Assembly (NCBI RefSeq): GCF_000182565.1
Contig: NW_015971548.1
Location: forward strand, 612,047-676,046
Length of the DNA stretch: 64,000 bases
Reading direction: 5' to 3'
Source of the DNA: Spizellomyces punctatus DAOM BR117
Lineage: Eukaryota; Chytridiomycota; Chytridiomycetes; Spizellomycetales; Spizellomycetaceae
Shown: one piece after another, positions 23,695-36,381 of the stretch
How the letters are laid out: each line of letters starts with the position of its first letter
How positions within the stretch are numbered: position 1 is the stretch's first letter
The notes under the pieces: generated by a model
What the model was told of the DNA's origin: nothing
Databases searched by the model: none
Seen by the model: only the letters and a program-made list of their open reading frames with translations
Translations under genes and position numbers: made by a program

Positions 23695-25553
23695 TCAAAA
23701 TCCAAACGCCTCTTTTTCTGCATACTCTTTCAAATCCCACTCACTACCGACCCTGTCTCTACCTCCCCCACCAGAACCCCGTCTCCCCTTCTTCCCCTTC
23801 TTCTTCCCCTCATCAGCAAAAATGTCTCCATGGCTCAGTTCAACATCCCAAGCCTTCCCCTCATCGGCATCGTTCAAAAGCCTACGCAGCCCCGGCCCCT
23901 TATTCCACATTTGCGCTTCCTCCCTTCTGTACAACCACCGAATGACGAGTACGCAAAAGGCTGCAAAGGCAACGAGGCAGGCGCTTATGCCAGGGGCTAG
24001 AGCAGGTTGGGCGGGATCGAGGAGCGACGAGCCAGAGGAGGCGAGGGGTAAGCTGAATGCTTGGCCAAAGGAAAATGTGAGAGCTGCAACGATGGCTCGA
24101 CTTGATTCTCCTTGAGCTTTGTCGAGGGCGTAGGAAAGCAGGCACGGAAACGCAGCAATCAGACCTGCACTAGCTGGAACGAGGCCGATAAAGTAGCGTA
24201 AAGGGCCCAATGAGCTGGGTATGATCGAAATCAAGGCAAAACCAGCCGAGGAAATAAGAAGAGGGATAGTGGTATGAAGGGCTCTATCGCCTGTTCGATC
24301 TGAATTCCATGCACACAGAAAGGCAACGATGCCACCAACGAGATGCGGTAGAGCTGCCACGATCCTCACATGCCGTGTGGTTTCATCTCCATCGCCCATG
24401 CCAAAAGCGGTTGCAGTGACCGTTGCTCCAACGGATACCAGCACATCGCCTGCAACAGATACCCCAAAAAACCCGACAGCAAACAACCAATTTCGCAAAT
24501 CTGTCAAAGCTTCGGTTATTTGCCCAACATCAATTCGGATACGCGGCGGCTTGGGCTTTTGAAGGGATACAGACTGTCGACGGGGGCTACCTCCTTCATC
24601 ATCGGACTCATGGGCACCACTTCCTTCGGTTCTGTCAGTGTCGTGACTACGGGCAATGGCAAGGACTCGATCAGCAGGAGTCAAAAATGTGCATGTTTCC
24701 GGATAATTTGGAAGAAGGAGATAGGTCACTACTGCCAGCGCAATGCTCAAGAGACCGTCCGAAACACACATCCTTGCAACCAAAAAAGACATGATCAATA
24801 CGATCCACTTTTTGCAGCATACACAACATTAGCAAATGTACTTACCATCGCCATGTCTGTAACCCATGCACCCCATCAAATCGAGTACCCCAATCAGCAA
24901 AGATTCCAAAAAACGACACAGCAACCGTCGCAGAAGAGACTATCCAAGATAATCTCGTAGCCCATTCCTCTCTCGTATAAAAGGACACAATGTAAACCAT
25001 TAACCCCGGCAAAAACCTAAAATTTCCAACGTTTTAGTACACAAACGCTGCATTCATCTAAACATCCAACAAAAAAAGGGGATGGCAGAACATTACCCAG
25101 CTTGTAATACCCCGACCAAAACCCTCGTCACAATCCACCCACTCACATCTCTAACCGCCGCAGAACACGCACTCACTAAACCCCATCCACCAACCATACC
25201 AGCAAACCACCGTGCGGGACCGTATTTACGGAAGAGAAGGGTAGATGGTGCAGCGACGGACACGGATGCAAGTGCATATCCGATCTGGGAGAGGATGTAC
25301 GTATGGGGTGTTGTGGGAAGAGATATGGGGATGTCCGCGCCGGTGTGGAATTGTGTAGAGCGGTTCTAAGCATGACGGGAATGTTTCAGAGAGTTGCATG
25401 GTGTTTGTTTTTTTTTCTTTTTTAGGTCGGTTTACCGTTCAACGTAGGTTTACATACCACAACATAACATAGATAAAGCCCAGTAACAATCGGCACCAAC
25501 CGACCATCTAATCGTCGAACCAGTTGCTGTTCCTGAGGATCGTATTCCGGCAT
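23695..25553 (-). CDS. Dal5-like MFS permease (anion:cation symporter family)
   Basis: Four exons (25553-25458, 25365-25097, 25016-24846, 24772-23695) give 537 residues. The protein has about 12 membrane helices in two halves, with a charged central loop (SHDTDRTEGSGAHESDDEGG). Family marks are EQQLVRRLDGRLVPIVTGLY at the N-terminus, FRKYGPARWFAGMVGGWG, LQAGFLPGLMVYIVSFYTR and WRWMCVSDGLLSIALAVVTY before LLPNYPET. This family includes yeast allantoate (Dal5), nicotinate (Tna1) and biotin (Vht1) permeases; the substrate cannot be read from sequence. The N-terminal half lacks the usual LDRSNIGNA motif after helix 1; the first intron sits there, so an exon may be misplaced. The C-terminus is Lys/Gly-rich. 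Confidence 0.85.
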
Positions 25554-26153
25554 CGTTTTTTCAAAAAAAAAATGGAACTGAACCCGAAAATCCCATGCAA
25601 TAAATGTGAGAGAAAAGACGAGCTAGCTGGTGAATCACCCAGATAAGAGATCCATGTTATTTCGAAAAATGAACACTATTCCCCCCAAAAGTGCAATGAG
25701 GGCCATGTTGCTATTTTTGAATATCATGATCAATCCAAGGTAAGGGAATGGTTTTTTGACGAATTGCGGCGTTTCATAGATACTGATTTTCCTATTGTTG
25801 CTCTGGTAGATCTTGTTTTTGATCTACTATTAAAGTTATTTTGCTGACAAGGTGAGCCGTCAACTGGAAGATCCCAAAAGATGTCTGCCATCATCCAGTG
25901 TACTGGCCACAGTGAATGTCTATACTGTTTGTGCAGCGTTTTATCAAACTCCCAATGCAAGGACAAACAACGTTTCCCAAAAGAATGATTGGCCTTTCAA
26001 AACTAACTGTCACAGAAGATTGAAAACCTATATTAAAGAGTGGGAAAGAACCTAAAAAATAACCCCCAAGTTCATACATGCAAAACAAGGCAAATCATAA
26101 AGAAAAAAAAAAACACAGGCTACAAGAAGAAGAAAGACACTAATCGAACGGTA
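25554..26153. other. Intergenic between Dal5-like and RasGAP genes
   Basis: 5' flank of the permease gene and 3' flank of the RasGAP gene. No coding frame supported; A-rich tracts near 25562 and 26100. Confidence 0.5.
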
Positions 26154-29100
26154 TTACCCAGACTTCCACATCACACTCCATCGATTCTTCATCTTTGAAC
26201 CCATAGATATCGATCTGGACCGCCCTTGCGTTTCCTCCTCCGTTGGGATTGGGGTCGGATTAGGATCTCCATAGTCATCAGGGTTTGGTAACGATTTCAG
26301 AGAGTGTTGTGAAGATACGGATCGATTGCTCAGGGATTCTTCGGATGGGCGGGGGCCCCGGACACGGGTGGGTGGTATGGGAAGGGCTGGTGGGCGTCGA
26401 GCTGAGTCGGGTTGAAGAAGGGCGGAGGATGAAGGGCCGGTTGAGCGGGAAAGGGGATGCGGAGGTGGAGGGTCAGCAGAACTGAGGGGGTCTTCTGAGC
26501 CCCGGCGGGAGTTGGGCCAGGACGTGTCCAAGGAATTCGATGAGTTTAGGGAGGAGGAACTTCGGAAGCGACGACGGCCTGATGCTGAGGCGGGGTCCGT
26601 CAATCCGTTATTGTTGCTGCTGCTGCTGCTGTTGCCGTTGTTGCTGTTGATATTAGTGTTGTTGTTGTTACTGTTATTGTTACTACTGCCAACACCCATC
26701 AGGGTTTTGATAAAACTCCGGCCTCCTCCGCTCTTTTTTCGTGTATGTGTTCGCGGTGAAGGCGGATCTCCAAAATAGTCACTTCTTTCACTTTTCGGCG
26801 TTGAGGCCTCCGTCGAGCGGGATCCGTGTCGCGGAGGTGGAACGGGCATTAAATTGGGAGATGGTGGTGAACGAAGCCCAATGTCAACATGTCCATTCAC
26901 CAAGTCCTCATCCTTCGCAAACAAAGATCCATAGTAACTCAACCCTTCTTCACCTAGTGAATGTAGAATGGTTTGCAAGTCATCAAAGGAGCCACTTGGT
27001 TCCGTCCGTTCAGTTCCTCTTGCTCCGTTTTCTACGCCAGGGAACATGGGCAAATCGATCTGTGGAGGCCGCTCGGCAACGATTCGCGCTGGGCCGCTTA
27101 CATCGCCTCCATTATCCCGCGGCTGATTGACAGTGATATTGGGTATTAGGCCTCGACCTTCCTCGCCGCGCAAAACGGCAAATGCCTCCGCAGTGCTATT
27201 CAGGGATGACTGTGAGGATGCCACTGAGGCAACCACAAATTCCGAATGAGCATTCTCCAAGATCCGCAACTCGCGCACGGTATCATCGACGATCGCGCAC
27301 ATTTGTGCAGACGGATGGTCGACCACAGCGTCAAGATTTTGCATGAAAAATTGATACAAATGTTCCGCATCTCGCCGGGCAACCCGTGCAGGACGCTTAG
27401 AAGGCGGCGAACGTACTGACCCACTCCCAGAGATAGTGGATATCCCATCAATGAAGGACTTCATGGCATCGATATTTGCCTCAATGAAAGAATTGCATTC
27501 TGCCATGTACGGTTCCTTGGATCCAAAGTCCGTCAAATTGGCCAAATTCTGCAGAATCTTTGCAATGAGGGTAAATGTCCGTGCCGTGGTCGCATCAGGA
27601 AAGTCAGGCATGAGCCCGAACAGTTTGGGGTTCAGAATTGCAGGACAAAAGAATCGCAAAAATATGAACCCGCTGATTGCTGCATAATGCACCGGCTGCT
27701 GTCCGCTCTCCCTGCTTTCATCGTTTTTCCATTTTTGGATAGTAGATTGCCGAATGTGAGCAAATATCTCAACAAGTTCTCGGGGACATTTCCGTACAGA
27801 TCCCGAAATAGAATCCCAGAATCCTCCAACGACAGTCCGTAGTCGCTTCCAGTTCCGTGAGAGCAGCTCCGGCTGTTCCACACGAGTTGGATCTACCTCA
27901 CATGATTCCTTCGATGCATATACTTGTCGGACAAGGAGGCCGATTGTATCGGACAGGTACTCCATGCCCACCATCTTCATGTACTGGTCAACAGCTTTAG
28001 TCGCAATCGTATTCCCCCTAAAGATAATGTTTGGGTTTTCGGTGCTTTGGATTTCCCCATCCAGGAACGTCTTGAGTCCCTGCATTTCCTCTTCCCTCGT
28101 TTTGAGGATGTTCATAAATACTTTGGCGACGGCTTCACGCTGCATGCCGCAAACGTTTCCTAAGATTCGAAGGCAGGTCAGGGATGGCTCCGTAACGTGC
28201 TCTATAAAGCGGTGATACTGTGATGCAGGGAGTAGTTCCTGAACGTTGAGACAAAATCCCACTCGGATTGACCCCCTCCATGCACCGTCCTCGGCATTCG
28301 GCCTAGGCAACTGTTTGATGGGGTACCATTGCTCGACACGAGTGCCAGGTTTCGCAGCGTTAAGGTTGATACTGATATAGCCCAAATCTCCATCTCGCTG
28401 CAATCGACTGTGGTTGAAGATGACCATACGCAACCTGGTAAAGTGTGAGCAAAGGTCGTCAAACTCGTACTCGTCACCCCAAAATGGGGCATCACCGCTC
28501 TTTGTCGTTGTCCTTGCTTGTTTGACGTCATCAAATAGGACAATGCAGTATGGATTGAGTCCTCCTAAACCCGGGGTGGACGGAAGTTCCTTGGCCTCCA
28601 GGACAGATAGTTGGAATGATCTTACAGTTAGATATCCTTCCTCGTCGCTGGCGGATGGAGCCGATGGGATCAATCGTTTTTCTCGTGCCATCATGCCTCG
28701 TACACAACAGAACGCAAACTTGCCCAATGCGCTCATCCAGTCCTCCTTTTCGTTGGCTGACTCTGCAATGAGATTGTAGGTCTGTCGGCCTTTTGAAGAG
28801 ACGCTGATGACTTGGAAGCAGTGGGGCCGGTTGAAGTAGCTGTCGTCGAGTCGATGCACTGCACTGTGTTTGACGGAGATGACCTCACGGGGTTTGAGGG
28901 CAGCCTCATTATCAAAACAGTAGAGTTCCTGCTCTTCTTCCATCAAGACAAAGTAGCTGGAAAGATCCCGTGCATCAGTGTCAATCCCATTCGCGATGCC
29001 GCAACAGTTCTATACTTACCGCGACTTCCATCCCGCAATGAAATCTCCTCTCTTCAACAACATTCTTCCCGCCTTCACAGGATTATGTAACATAGAAACC

Positions 29101-30492
29101 GAAACGTTATGCCCCTTCTTCCCGGGTTCATCCACCATATGCGTATCGACAAACTCTTCAATGTCCTCCTCCAAATCAATCTGTTGTAGTCGCTCGGTGA
29201 CGGTCTCTACAGCAAGCATACGAGTATCTCCATAGGTTTTCTCCAGGTACATAGAATCGACAAGAACTTTTTTAACCGAGGCAGAACGTTCAAGTTCTTT
29301 GGTCCGGATCTCATCGTACAGGACAGGAAGAAGCTGGCCATAATATTGCTCTTGAGCGTTTTTGCAGATCTCGCCGCAAACTTGAAGGGCTTCATTAGCA
29401 GCTTCTGCTTTGTCGGCTGCTGCCGCGGCACGGTTCGCCAACTAAAGAACGCCGCCACCAGATACGTTAGGCTTTTCCCAAAATATGCACAGCTTGGCCT
29501 CCAGCGAAATGCGTACCTTGTCTAGCTCTCTTTCCTTTGCTCCCACATTCACTCTAGCCTTCATGTGATTATTCTGGCTTTCTATCGCTTGATTTTGGAG
29601 GACGTCATACTCTTCTTTTGCCTACATAACGAAGAAGATGTAAATCAGGACGCGTTTGACTTCAAATCTCTAGCACAGACGACTCTACCTTTTTCAAGCT
29701 GGCATAGGCATCCTGCAGGTTCTTCAGGTATTCTGCGCCCCTCTCCACTTGCTAGAGCAGAATGAGCTCATATCCTGACGAGATCCAGAATACAATCAAT
29801 TACCATTTTCCGAACAACTTCCATGTCCTTTATCAGTACAGAAAACGGATCCAGTACGTTGTTCTGCATGCTAAGTGCAAGATTCCTCTGTATGGTATCA
29901 AGCATGAGGACGACACTCTTAGTTTTTGAGATTATAGAGTACAGCGACTCACATGGGATTCTGCGATTTTGGTTGTTTGATCCACATAATCGTAGAAGAC
30001 TTGCCATACAGATCTGAAAGCAATGCGGAAACCAATTAGAAAGCTATTCTAGGTTCTAACATTTCAGGAGAACCAATGGACGGCTGTAAAACGCACGTTT
30101 TGACCAATTGTTGCCTGATAGCTTCATCGACAGCTCCTGACGGTACATTCGATGATCCTCCTCGAAACAGCGTGGGTCCCTCTGCGGTTGATGACTTGTT
30201 CGCATTCGAAGCCGTAGCTCTTTGAAACCCTTGGGAAAGTTTGACTGAAAACATACAAATGCGCGTGAGAACCAATGAATTCCTTTTTAAGGTAACATGC
30301 GGACTCTATCACAAAGGTAGTTTTGGCGTATGACAGCTCCAAAAGCCTCCATTTGCAAAATCCCTTGAGCGACTTACATAACCCCTTTGCATACTCCATT
30401 TCCACCTGTGCCCGCTTTTTCAAAAAGCTGGCAAGATCCTTGCATTGCCGCACCGACTCTTCTGTATACTGGAGTACATTCGTGTAGGTCAT
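26154..30492 (-). CDS. F-BAR, PH, C2 and RasGAP domain protein
   Basis: Eight exons (30492-30378, 30244-30097, 30013-29953, 29887-29804, 29751-29689, 29621-29517, 29441-29020, 28956-26154) give 1266 residues. Residues 1 to about 300 are a helical F-BAR domain (QCKDLASFLKKRAQVEMEYA; LALSMQNNVLDPFSVLIKDM). A PH domain follows at about 325-430 (KSRYFVLMEEEQELYCFDNE) and a C2 domain at about 440-545 (LNPYCIVLFDDVKQARTTT). The RasGAP domain at about 585-860 has the arginine finger in FRGNTIATKA (Arg about 646) and the FLRFFCPAILNPK motif, so it should be catalytically active. The C-terminal 350 residues are Ser/Pro/Asn-rich and disordered. It should switch off Ras on curved membrane. The F-BAR exons are short and the GAP part is one long exon. 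Confidence 0.9.
26604..26690 (-). repeat. Asn/Ser codon repeat in the RasGAP C-terminal tail
   Basis: A trinucleotide-rich tract (AAC, AAT and AGC codons on the minus strand) encodes an interrupted run of about 25 Asn and Ser residues. It is typical of slippage-prone microsatellite in a disordered tail. Confidence 0.85.
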
Positions 30493-30768
30493 GCTGGTCA
30501 GACCAGCTTGGTCATATTATAAAGCGATGATCCAACCGGCAAACCCAGAACGACAAAATGCCCCGCAACAAAGAAACTTGTAGCAAAACAACCCAAACGC
30601 AACCGGCGGGAACCCCCCCCCCCCCAGCTGGTTGCACAATGGATAAGTCATGTGATTTATTAATTAACGTTATACACGTGATACATTGATGATTCATCAA
30701 ACTGCTGTCCATCCAACGAGGAATATAGTGTGGAGGTGATTGAAAATGGCACTAGGACCCATTATTAT

Positions 30769-30782
30769 CCGGATTAATCCGG
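30769..30782. promoter_or_regulatory. Perfect palindrome CCGGATTAATCCGG
   Basis: Fourteen bases identical to their own reverse complement. The sequence holds two head-to-head GGATTA units (TAATCC), the site class bound by homeodomains with Lys50, and is followed by a further TTAATC. It lies 102 bp upstream of the TATA box at 30884. Confidence 0.45.
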
Positions 30783-30883
30783 TTAATCATATCGCATAAT
30801 CAGCACCCCCTCTAACTCAAAAACGGTGTGGCATGCATGTAATGTCTTTTTATTAAACTGCGGTGAGGCGCATGCCAAAGGTC

Positions 30884-30890
30884 TATAAAA
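30884..30890 (+). promoter_or_regulatory. TATA box
   Basis: TATAAAA followed by GGGG and a pyrimidine-rich leader (ctctctctcc), 90 bp upstream of the ATG at 30980. It is as strong as the Hsp70 TATA box and supports a real transcription unit here. Confidence 0.55.
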
Positions 30891-30979
30891 GGGGAGCCTT
30901 TGCTCTCTCTCCCCTTCCTCACCAGTTCCTCGACTCTCAAACCATCTGCGCAACCCTCATCGCGACTGTCGGTCGAATC

Positions 30980-31362
30980 ATGAGAATACAGATGTGGTGG
31001 TGTCGAGGACCTCGACCACCCGACAGCAACCGTGATCAGAACCAGCGGCAACCAATCGGATCCGATAACAAAACCTACTATTATGCTGCCACATTAGTTG
31101 AGCTTGGTTGGTATGTATCGATGGCATTTCTTGCATTTCTTGTCATCGGGTCATCTTCTGACATGCAGTTTTTAGTCTCCAAGCCTTTGTTACTGAACAT
31201 CCTCTGGCTTGTGACGCTGCCCAGTCGATTCGCTCCTGGATGCAAGAGTCTGGCTTCAATGCCATCAAGAGTTCCAGATCAAGGCCTAGTAGGGACCGTG
31301 TGTGGTGGTGGGCAATTATCCGGTTAGAACAACCGTTACGTATTGCGTGTATAATTGCCTAG
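30980..31362 (+). CDS. Small protein of unknown function
   Basis: I do not recognise a family. Two exons (30980-31110 and 31176-31362) joined by a gtatgt...tttttag intron stay in frame and give 105 residues. The product is basic and Trp-rich (MWWCRG near the start, VWWWAIIRLEQPLR near the end) with a helical middle (CDAAQSIRSWMQESGFNAIK). Support is the strong TATA box 90 bp upstream, the consensus donor and the matching phase. Against it are the unusual composition and the lack of any known domain. It could be the remnant of a longer gene or a non-coding transcript. Confidence 0.35.
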
Positions 31363-32230
31363 TAGTAGCTTAGCTTTTCCGAACCGGTTGTCGCCGGTTT
31401 ATTCCCTGGTGTAGTAGCTAGTGCCAGTTTCTGTCACCTCTACACTACAAGCAGATCACCCTTTTGTTTGCCCAGAGGTGCTTGCTGATTGTAAAATGTC
31501 GCACATTGAGCGGTTTTTAATTGTCATGCACTGCCTGATGTCGAGCTTTTGGACCAACACATGTAAACTGATGTGGATGGTCATGAAGGTATAGAGGAGA
31601 AAGACCCGCAGCAAGTCGGTTCTCTTTTGCAGAGTCCATGATCCATCAAGCCTTTTGGCTCATGCCGTACTTATCAGGATTGCCCATCAACCTCACCCAT
31701 CAAGAGGAATCAAGCATTGGTTGGACGGCGCTTTGGCTCGTTGAACCATTTCCATTCATACCCTACTCAATCAATGAACAAACATGACCAAAAGCATCTG
31801 TTGTCAGTCTGTAGCTCATAGCCTGCCTTTAGCAATGAAGGCTCATCCAGTCTGGAATCACATCATAAAGTCGGAATCAGTCGGACGTGGCTTGCATGCC
31901 TACGTCACGCTCATTCTCACTTGTCATTGGCCGAGGAATAGGCCGGTACCTGCGCCACATGGACAATGGAGGGAGGATGATTGCTATGGAAAACTTCCAA
32001 CGGTTTGTCCCCAGCGCGTTTTGTTGAGGACGACGAAACAAGCCAAATCGCAGAGGATCAAAAAGGACATCCCTCCCATCAGCTTCCCTCATCCTCTTAT
32101 TTTATTATCCTCCTCCGCTTTCTTCCTCGGTTCTTGCGCTTGCGAGGTCGTTAGCAACTATTTCACATACCCACGGCATTTTTTTTGCATCCGTTCCCAT
32201 TCTTAACGCACCCCATTTCAACGATACACA
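31363..32230. other. Upstream region of QCR2
   Basis: No coding frame supported. T-rich leader (tttttttgc) just before the QCR2 start. Confidence 0.5.
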
Positions 32231-33892
32231 ATGCTCTCATCCGCACGCGTAGTAACTCGTCCTCTTCTCCGCGCCCAAACCCGCTCATATGCGGTCCTAG
32301 CAGACGCTTACTCGGCCGTGGGGTACACCCGAAAGGGCGACCAACCCCTCCAGGCCCCCAAAGTCAATGCGACAGTGTCAAAGAGCGAGAGTGGCATCAC
32401 TATTGCGAGTGTGGACCATTTGGGCCCTGTGTCGACTTTGGCGCTTGTTGTGAATGCTGGGAGTCGATTTGAGAGTCCGGATGCTCCCGGTGTTGCGCAT
32501 TTCTGGAAGAACACGCTTGTCCGGGTGAGTGTGGGCTTTTACTGTAGGTGGACACGGCTCTTGGGTTTGTCTTCCATGCGAGACTGCCTGGGAGTTGCAA
32601 TTGGCTCGCACAGCGCATGAGTTTGGTTTTATACGGATCAGAAATTTCTTTTTAACGCATATATGTGTCCTTAGAACATTGCTGGTGACAATATCGTGAG
32701 GACGGTCCGTGAGACAGAGCTTCGTGGTGACACCCTGTACACGGAGCACACCCGTGAACAGATTATCCTTGCCTCTGACTTTTTGAGGGACAACCTGTGA
32801 GTCTAGTATCACGCATCAATGTGTATGTTACCCCGACTAAACTCTTTCTGCGACGGTCCAGTGTCGATGCAGTGCCTCTGTTGATTGACAACTTGTTCAA
32901 CAAGCAGTTTTACCCTTACGAGTTCCTTCAACACCGTCCTCAGGTCATTGAACAAGCGGCCGCCTCCCTCGCTGATCCTACAACCAAGGTCCTTGACTCT
33001 CTCCACCAAGCCGCTTTCCGGAACGGTCTTGGAAACTCGCTCTTTGCCAGCGCTCCCGCTGCCAAGGCGCTCAAACGTGCCCACTTGAACGAGTTTGCGT
33101 CCAAGTTCTTTACTGCGGACCGTATTGCCATTGTCGGACACGGTGTGTCGCACGACGATTTGAAACCTCTTGTTGAGGAGGCTCTTGCCAAGTACACTTT
33201 ACCAAAGGGCTCTGCCACTGCGGCTCCTAGCAAGTTCCGTGGTGGTGAAGTGAGGATCGAGGCAGGACCCAAAGCTGAGAGCCACTATGCTGTCGCATTC
33301 CCTTCCCTTGCCTACACGGATGCTCAGTACCCAGCTGCGTTGGTGTTGCGCGCCCTTCTAGACGGATCCAAGCGCCTCAAGTGGGGCAACCCCTCTGGAT
33401 CCGCTGGTTTGTTGGCGTCGGCTGCTACCCCCACGACCTCTGTGACTGCTTTTGAGGCTGGATACTCTGATGCTGGTTTGATTGGCTTTTACGTCCAAGG
33501 ATCTGCCAACGATGTCAAGAACGTTGCCTCCAAGAGCGTTTCTGTGCTCAAGGGCGTAGCTAGCAACGTTCCCTCCGATGCTCTTGCACGGGCCAAAAAG
33601 GTGGCTGTTGTAGATGCCGAGTCTGCATTGTCCCGCGGTGTTGCTGTCCAAGAGATTGGTAAGCGGGTGTTGGCGAGTGGACAGTACCTCTCGACTAGCC
33701 AGCTTGCGGATGCCATTGCCAAGGTTTCTGCAGCGGATGTGCAAAAGGTGTGTTCTTGTGAGAATGGTATGTTGTATGGCTCTGTTCTAATGTTGTGTGT
33801 TTTGATAGGTTGCGAAAGCGGCGATTGCTGCCCGTCCTGCGGCTGTTGCGTATGGAAACCTTCTCAAGCTCCCCTATCTTGACGAATTGTGA
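32231..33892 (+). CDS. QCR2: Cytochrome bc1 complex core subunit 2
   Basis: Core protein 2 is a matrix-side scaffold of respiratory complex III, related to mitochondrial processing peptidase but inactive. Four exons (32231-32524, 32675-32796, 32862-33747, 33809-33892) give 461 residues. The basic presequence (MLSSARVVTRPLLRAQTRSY) is typical. The M16-fold first half reads TLALVVNAGSRFESPDAPGVAHFWKN; the zinc-binding HxxEH motif of active peptidases is absent here, as in core 2. The second half contains SHYAVAFPSLAYTDAQYPA and a small-residue-rich stretch (NPSGSAGLLASAA). It ends LLKLPYLDEL. The last intron was placed so that the tail KVAKAAIAARPAAVAYGNLL follows VSAADVQ, as in homologues. Confidence 0.93.
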
Positions 33893-34387
33893 ATGCTATA
33901 TATAAAAATACATGCATGAAATTTTTAAACTTGTGTGGGCGCTTGAATTCTGGGTTTTTGGTGGATGGAGTAGAATTGTCCTTTTAGCGATGGGGAAGCT
34001 ATTTTTTAGTTCGCTTGTTTTCCTGTTTTTTTTTACAAACTGAAATGAACAAATGTGTGGGTGTGCTTTTCTGCTTGTTTCTATGCGATATGGAGAATTG
34101 GTTTTTGCAAGTTCATGCAAGTTTGAATTTGTTAAAGTAGGAAACGACATCCTGTGGTGTTGACCTTTACACTCGACACCAACAACTTTTATTCATACAC
34201 CCCGCCCCTCCTCCAATGGTCCAATTAAAATTACAACTGTATTACTTCTTGTACTACTACAGCTTGTATTGCCGACCGCGCCCACGTGATGTATTAATTG
34301 TGGCAACTGACCTTTTGAACTCGGTTTCGCGCACCTGCGTTTTTCCCCCCATTGCAGCATTATCATCTCCATCTTTATTTGCAAACA
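33893..34387. other. Intergenic, QCR2 to ALDH7
   Basis: A/T-rich 3' flank of QCR2 and promoter of ALDH7. No coding frame supported. Confidence 0.5.
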
Positions 34388-36255
34388 ATGCTCACCCGCC
34401 TTCTCCTCCTCCGCCGTCCCCCTCGGCCCTTCCATCACCTACAGCTAACACGCACATACTCCACACCCACCGAATCCGAATACAAACTCCACGAACCGCT
34501 TCTCCGCTCCTTGGGACTCAGTTACGAAAACCCTGGCGTCTATCACGGAAAATGGAGCGGAAACGGACCGACGATTGCGTCTGTGAACCCCGCTACGAAT
34601 CGGACGATTGCGACGATTCGGACAGGGACTCCCGAAAATGTACGAGAAGCCTTGGACTCGTTATCTGACGCGCAAAGGATTTGGAAAGGAGTTCCTATGC
34701 CTAAACGGGGAGAAATTGTTCGACAAATGCGGGATGAATTGGAAAGAAACAAAACGGCGCTTGGGACGTTGGTTTCTTTGGAAATGGGAAAGATTTTACC
34801 AGAGGGGTTAGGTGAAGTTCAAGAATACATTGATGTATGTGATTATGCTGTTGGGTTGTCTCGTATGATTGGGGGTCAGGTTTTGCCTAGTGAGAGGGTA
34901 GGACATTTTATGAAAGAGGTTTGGAACCCCCTTGGTAATGTTGGTGTTATTTCGGCGTTTAATTTCCCGGTTGCTGTTTATGGGTGGAATAGTGCTATTT
35001 CACTTGTATGTGGTAATACTGTGTTATGGAAAGGAGCGCCGACCACCACGTTATGTTCGATTGCTGTGACGAGGATGTTGGAGAGGGTTTTGGAGGCGAA
35101 TGGGTTACCCGGTGCCATTTGTTCGCTTGTTAGTGGGGATAAAGAGGTTGGTGAAGCTATTGTGAGGGATCGGAATGTGGATTTGGTGTCGTTTACTGGG
35201 AGTACTGCTGTGGGGAAATGGGTGGGTGGGGTTGTGCAAGAGAGGTTTGGAAAGTGTTTGTTGGAGTTGGGTGGGAATAATGCTATCATTGGTTTGTATT
35301 TTTGTTTGTCTTTCTCTTGTTTCTTTTCGTAACATTTTTTACAATTATTTCTATGTTAGTCATGCCAGATGCAGACCTAGACCTAGCTCTCCGCTCCGTC
35401 CTCTTTGCAGCCGTCGGAACCGCCGGACAACGCTGCACAACCACCCGTCGTCTCTTCCTCCATAAAGACATTCACGACGAGTTTGTAGAAAAATTAGTAA
35501 AAGCATACCAACAAGTCATTGTTGGGGATCCGTTGGATAGTAAAACGCTTTGTGGGCCTTTACATACCCGTCATGCTCTTACGCTGTATGAACAAGGGAT
35601 TCGGGATGTTCAAGATCAGGCAAGTTTTTTTTTGTTTCTTGATTTCGGTGTGTAAACATGTATTTCTGATATTGTTCAAGGGAGGTAAAATCCTTTATGG
35701 AGGAACTGTACTCGACAGACCAGGAAACTTTGTCGTACCCACTATCACAAGTATCGATCCCTCTGCAAGTGTGACTAAAAATGAGATTTTCGTGCCCATT
35801 TTGCATACCATGAAATTCTCGACACTCCAAGAGGCAATTCATTACAATAATGATGTTCGACAGGGGCTGTCAAGTAGTCTTTTTACAAAGTCTTTGGAAA
35901 ATGTGTTTGAGTGGACTGGACCGTTTGGGTCTGACTGTGGGATTGTTAATGTTAATATTCCAACGAATGGCGCTGAGATTGGTGGGGCGTTTGGGGGTGA
36001 GAAGGAGACAGGCGGTGGAAGGGGTGAGTTTCTTTTTGTTGTTGTTTTTGGAGAGTCATATGTTGACTTCTTTTTTTTTTTGATTGTTTAGAGAGTGGAA
36101 GCGATGCATGGAAACAGTACATGAGGCGTCAGACGTGGTATGTGTGCTGCTCGTGATTCATGCATGGTTGATTTTTGGATGCTGATAAAAAGCGATCTAG
36201 CACCATCAATTATTCGGGGGCATTGCCGTTGGCTCAAGGGATAAAGTTTGCCTAA
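34388..36255 (+). CDS. ALDH7: Aldehyde dehydrogenase family 7 (antiquitin-like)
   Basis: Five exons (34388-35291, 35360-35619, 35681-36023, 36092-36137, 36201-36255) give 535 residues. The first 28 residues look like a mitochondrial presequence ([20 protein letters not shown]). Family motifs are [24 protein letters not shown], the catalytic ELGGNNAI glutamate region, the nucleophile Cys327 in [22 protein letters not shown], and the end [18 protein letters not shown], which is diagnostic for ALDH7. Animal ALDH7A1 oxidises alpha-aminoadipic semialdehyde and other aldehydes with NAD+. In fungi, which make lysine through this pool, the role may instead be aldehyde detoxification (inference). The second intron has a GC donor (CAG|GCAAGT). 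The last intron was set to restore RRQTCTINYS. Confidence 0.94.
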
Positions 36256-36381
36256 CTAGAAAAGAACTAGGAAAAAGATGTAAAACACAAATGTGTGTAC
36301 TCGATATATTTTGATGTGCAAGGAAACCCAAAATGTCTCAATGTTTTGCAAAAGAGTACACGATAATCTTTTCACTTTTGT

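Larger units (their letters stand above)
30493..30979. other. Divergent promoter region, RasGAP and small gene
   Basis: Spacer between two divergent starts. It contains a C homopolymer of about 12 bases near 30607-30620, a 14-bp palindrome and a TATA box (listed separately). Confidence 0.5.
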
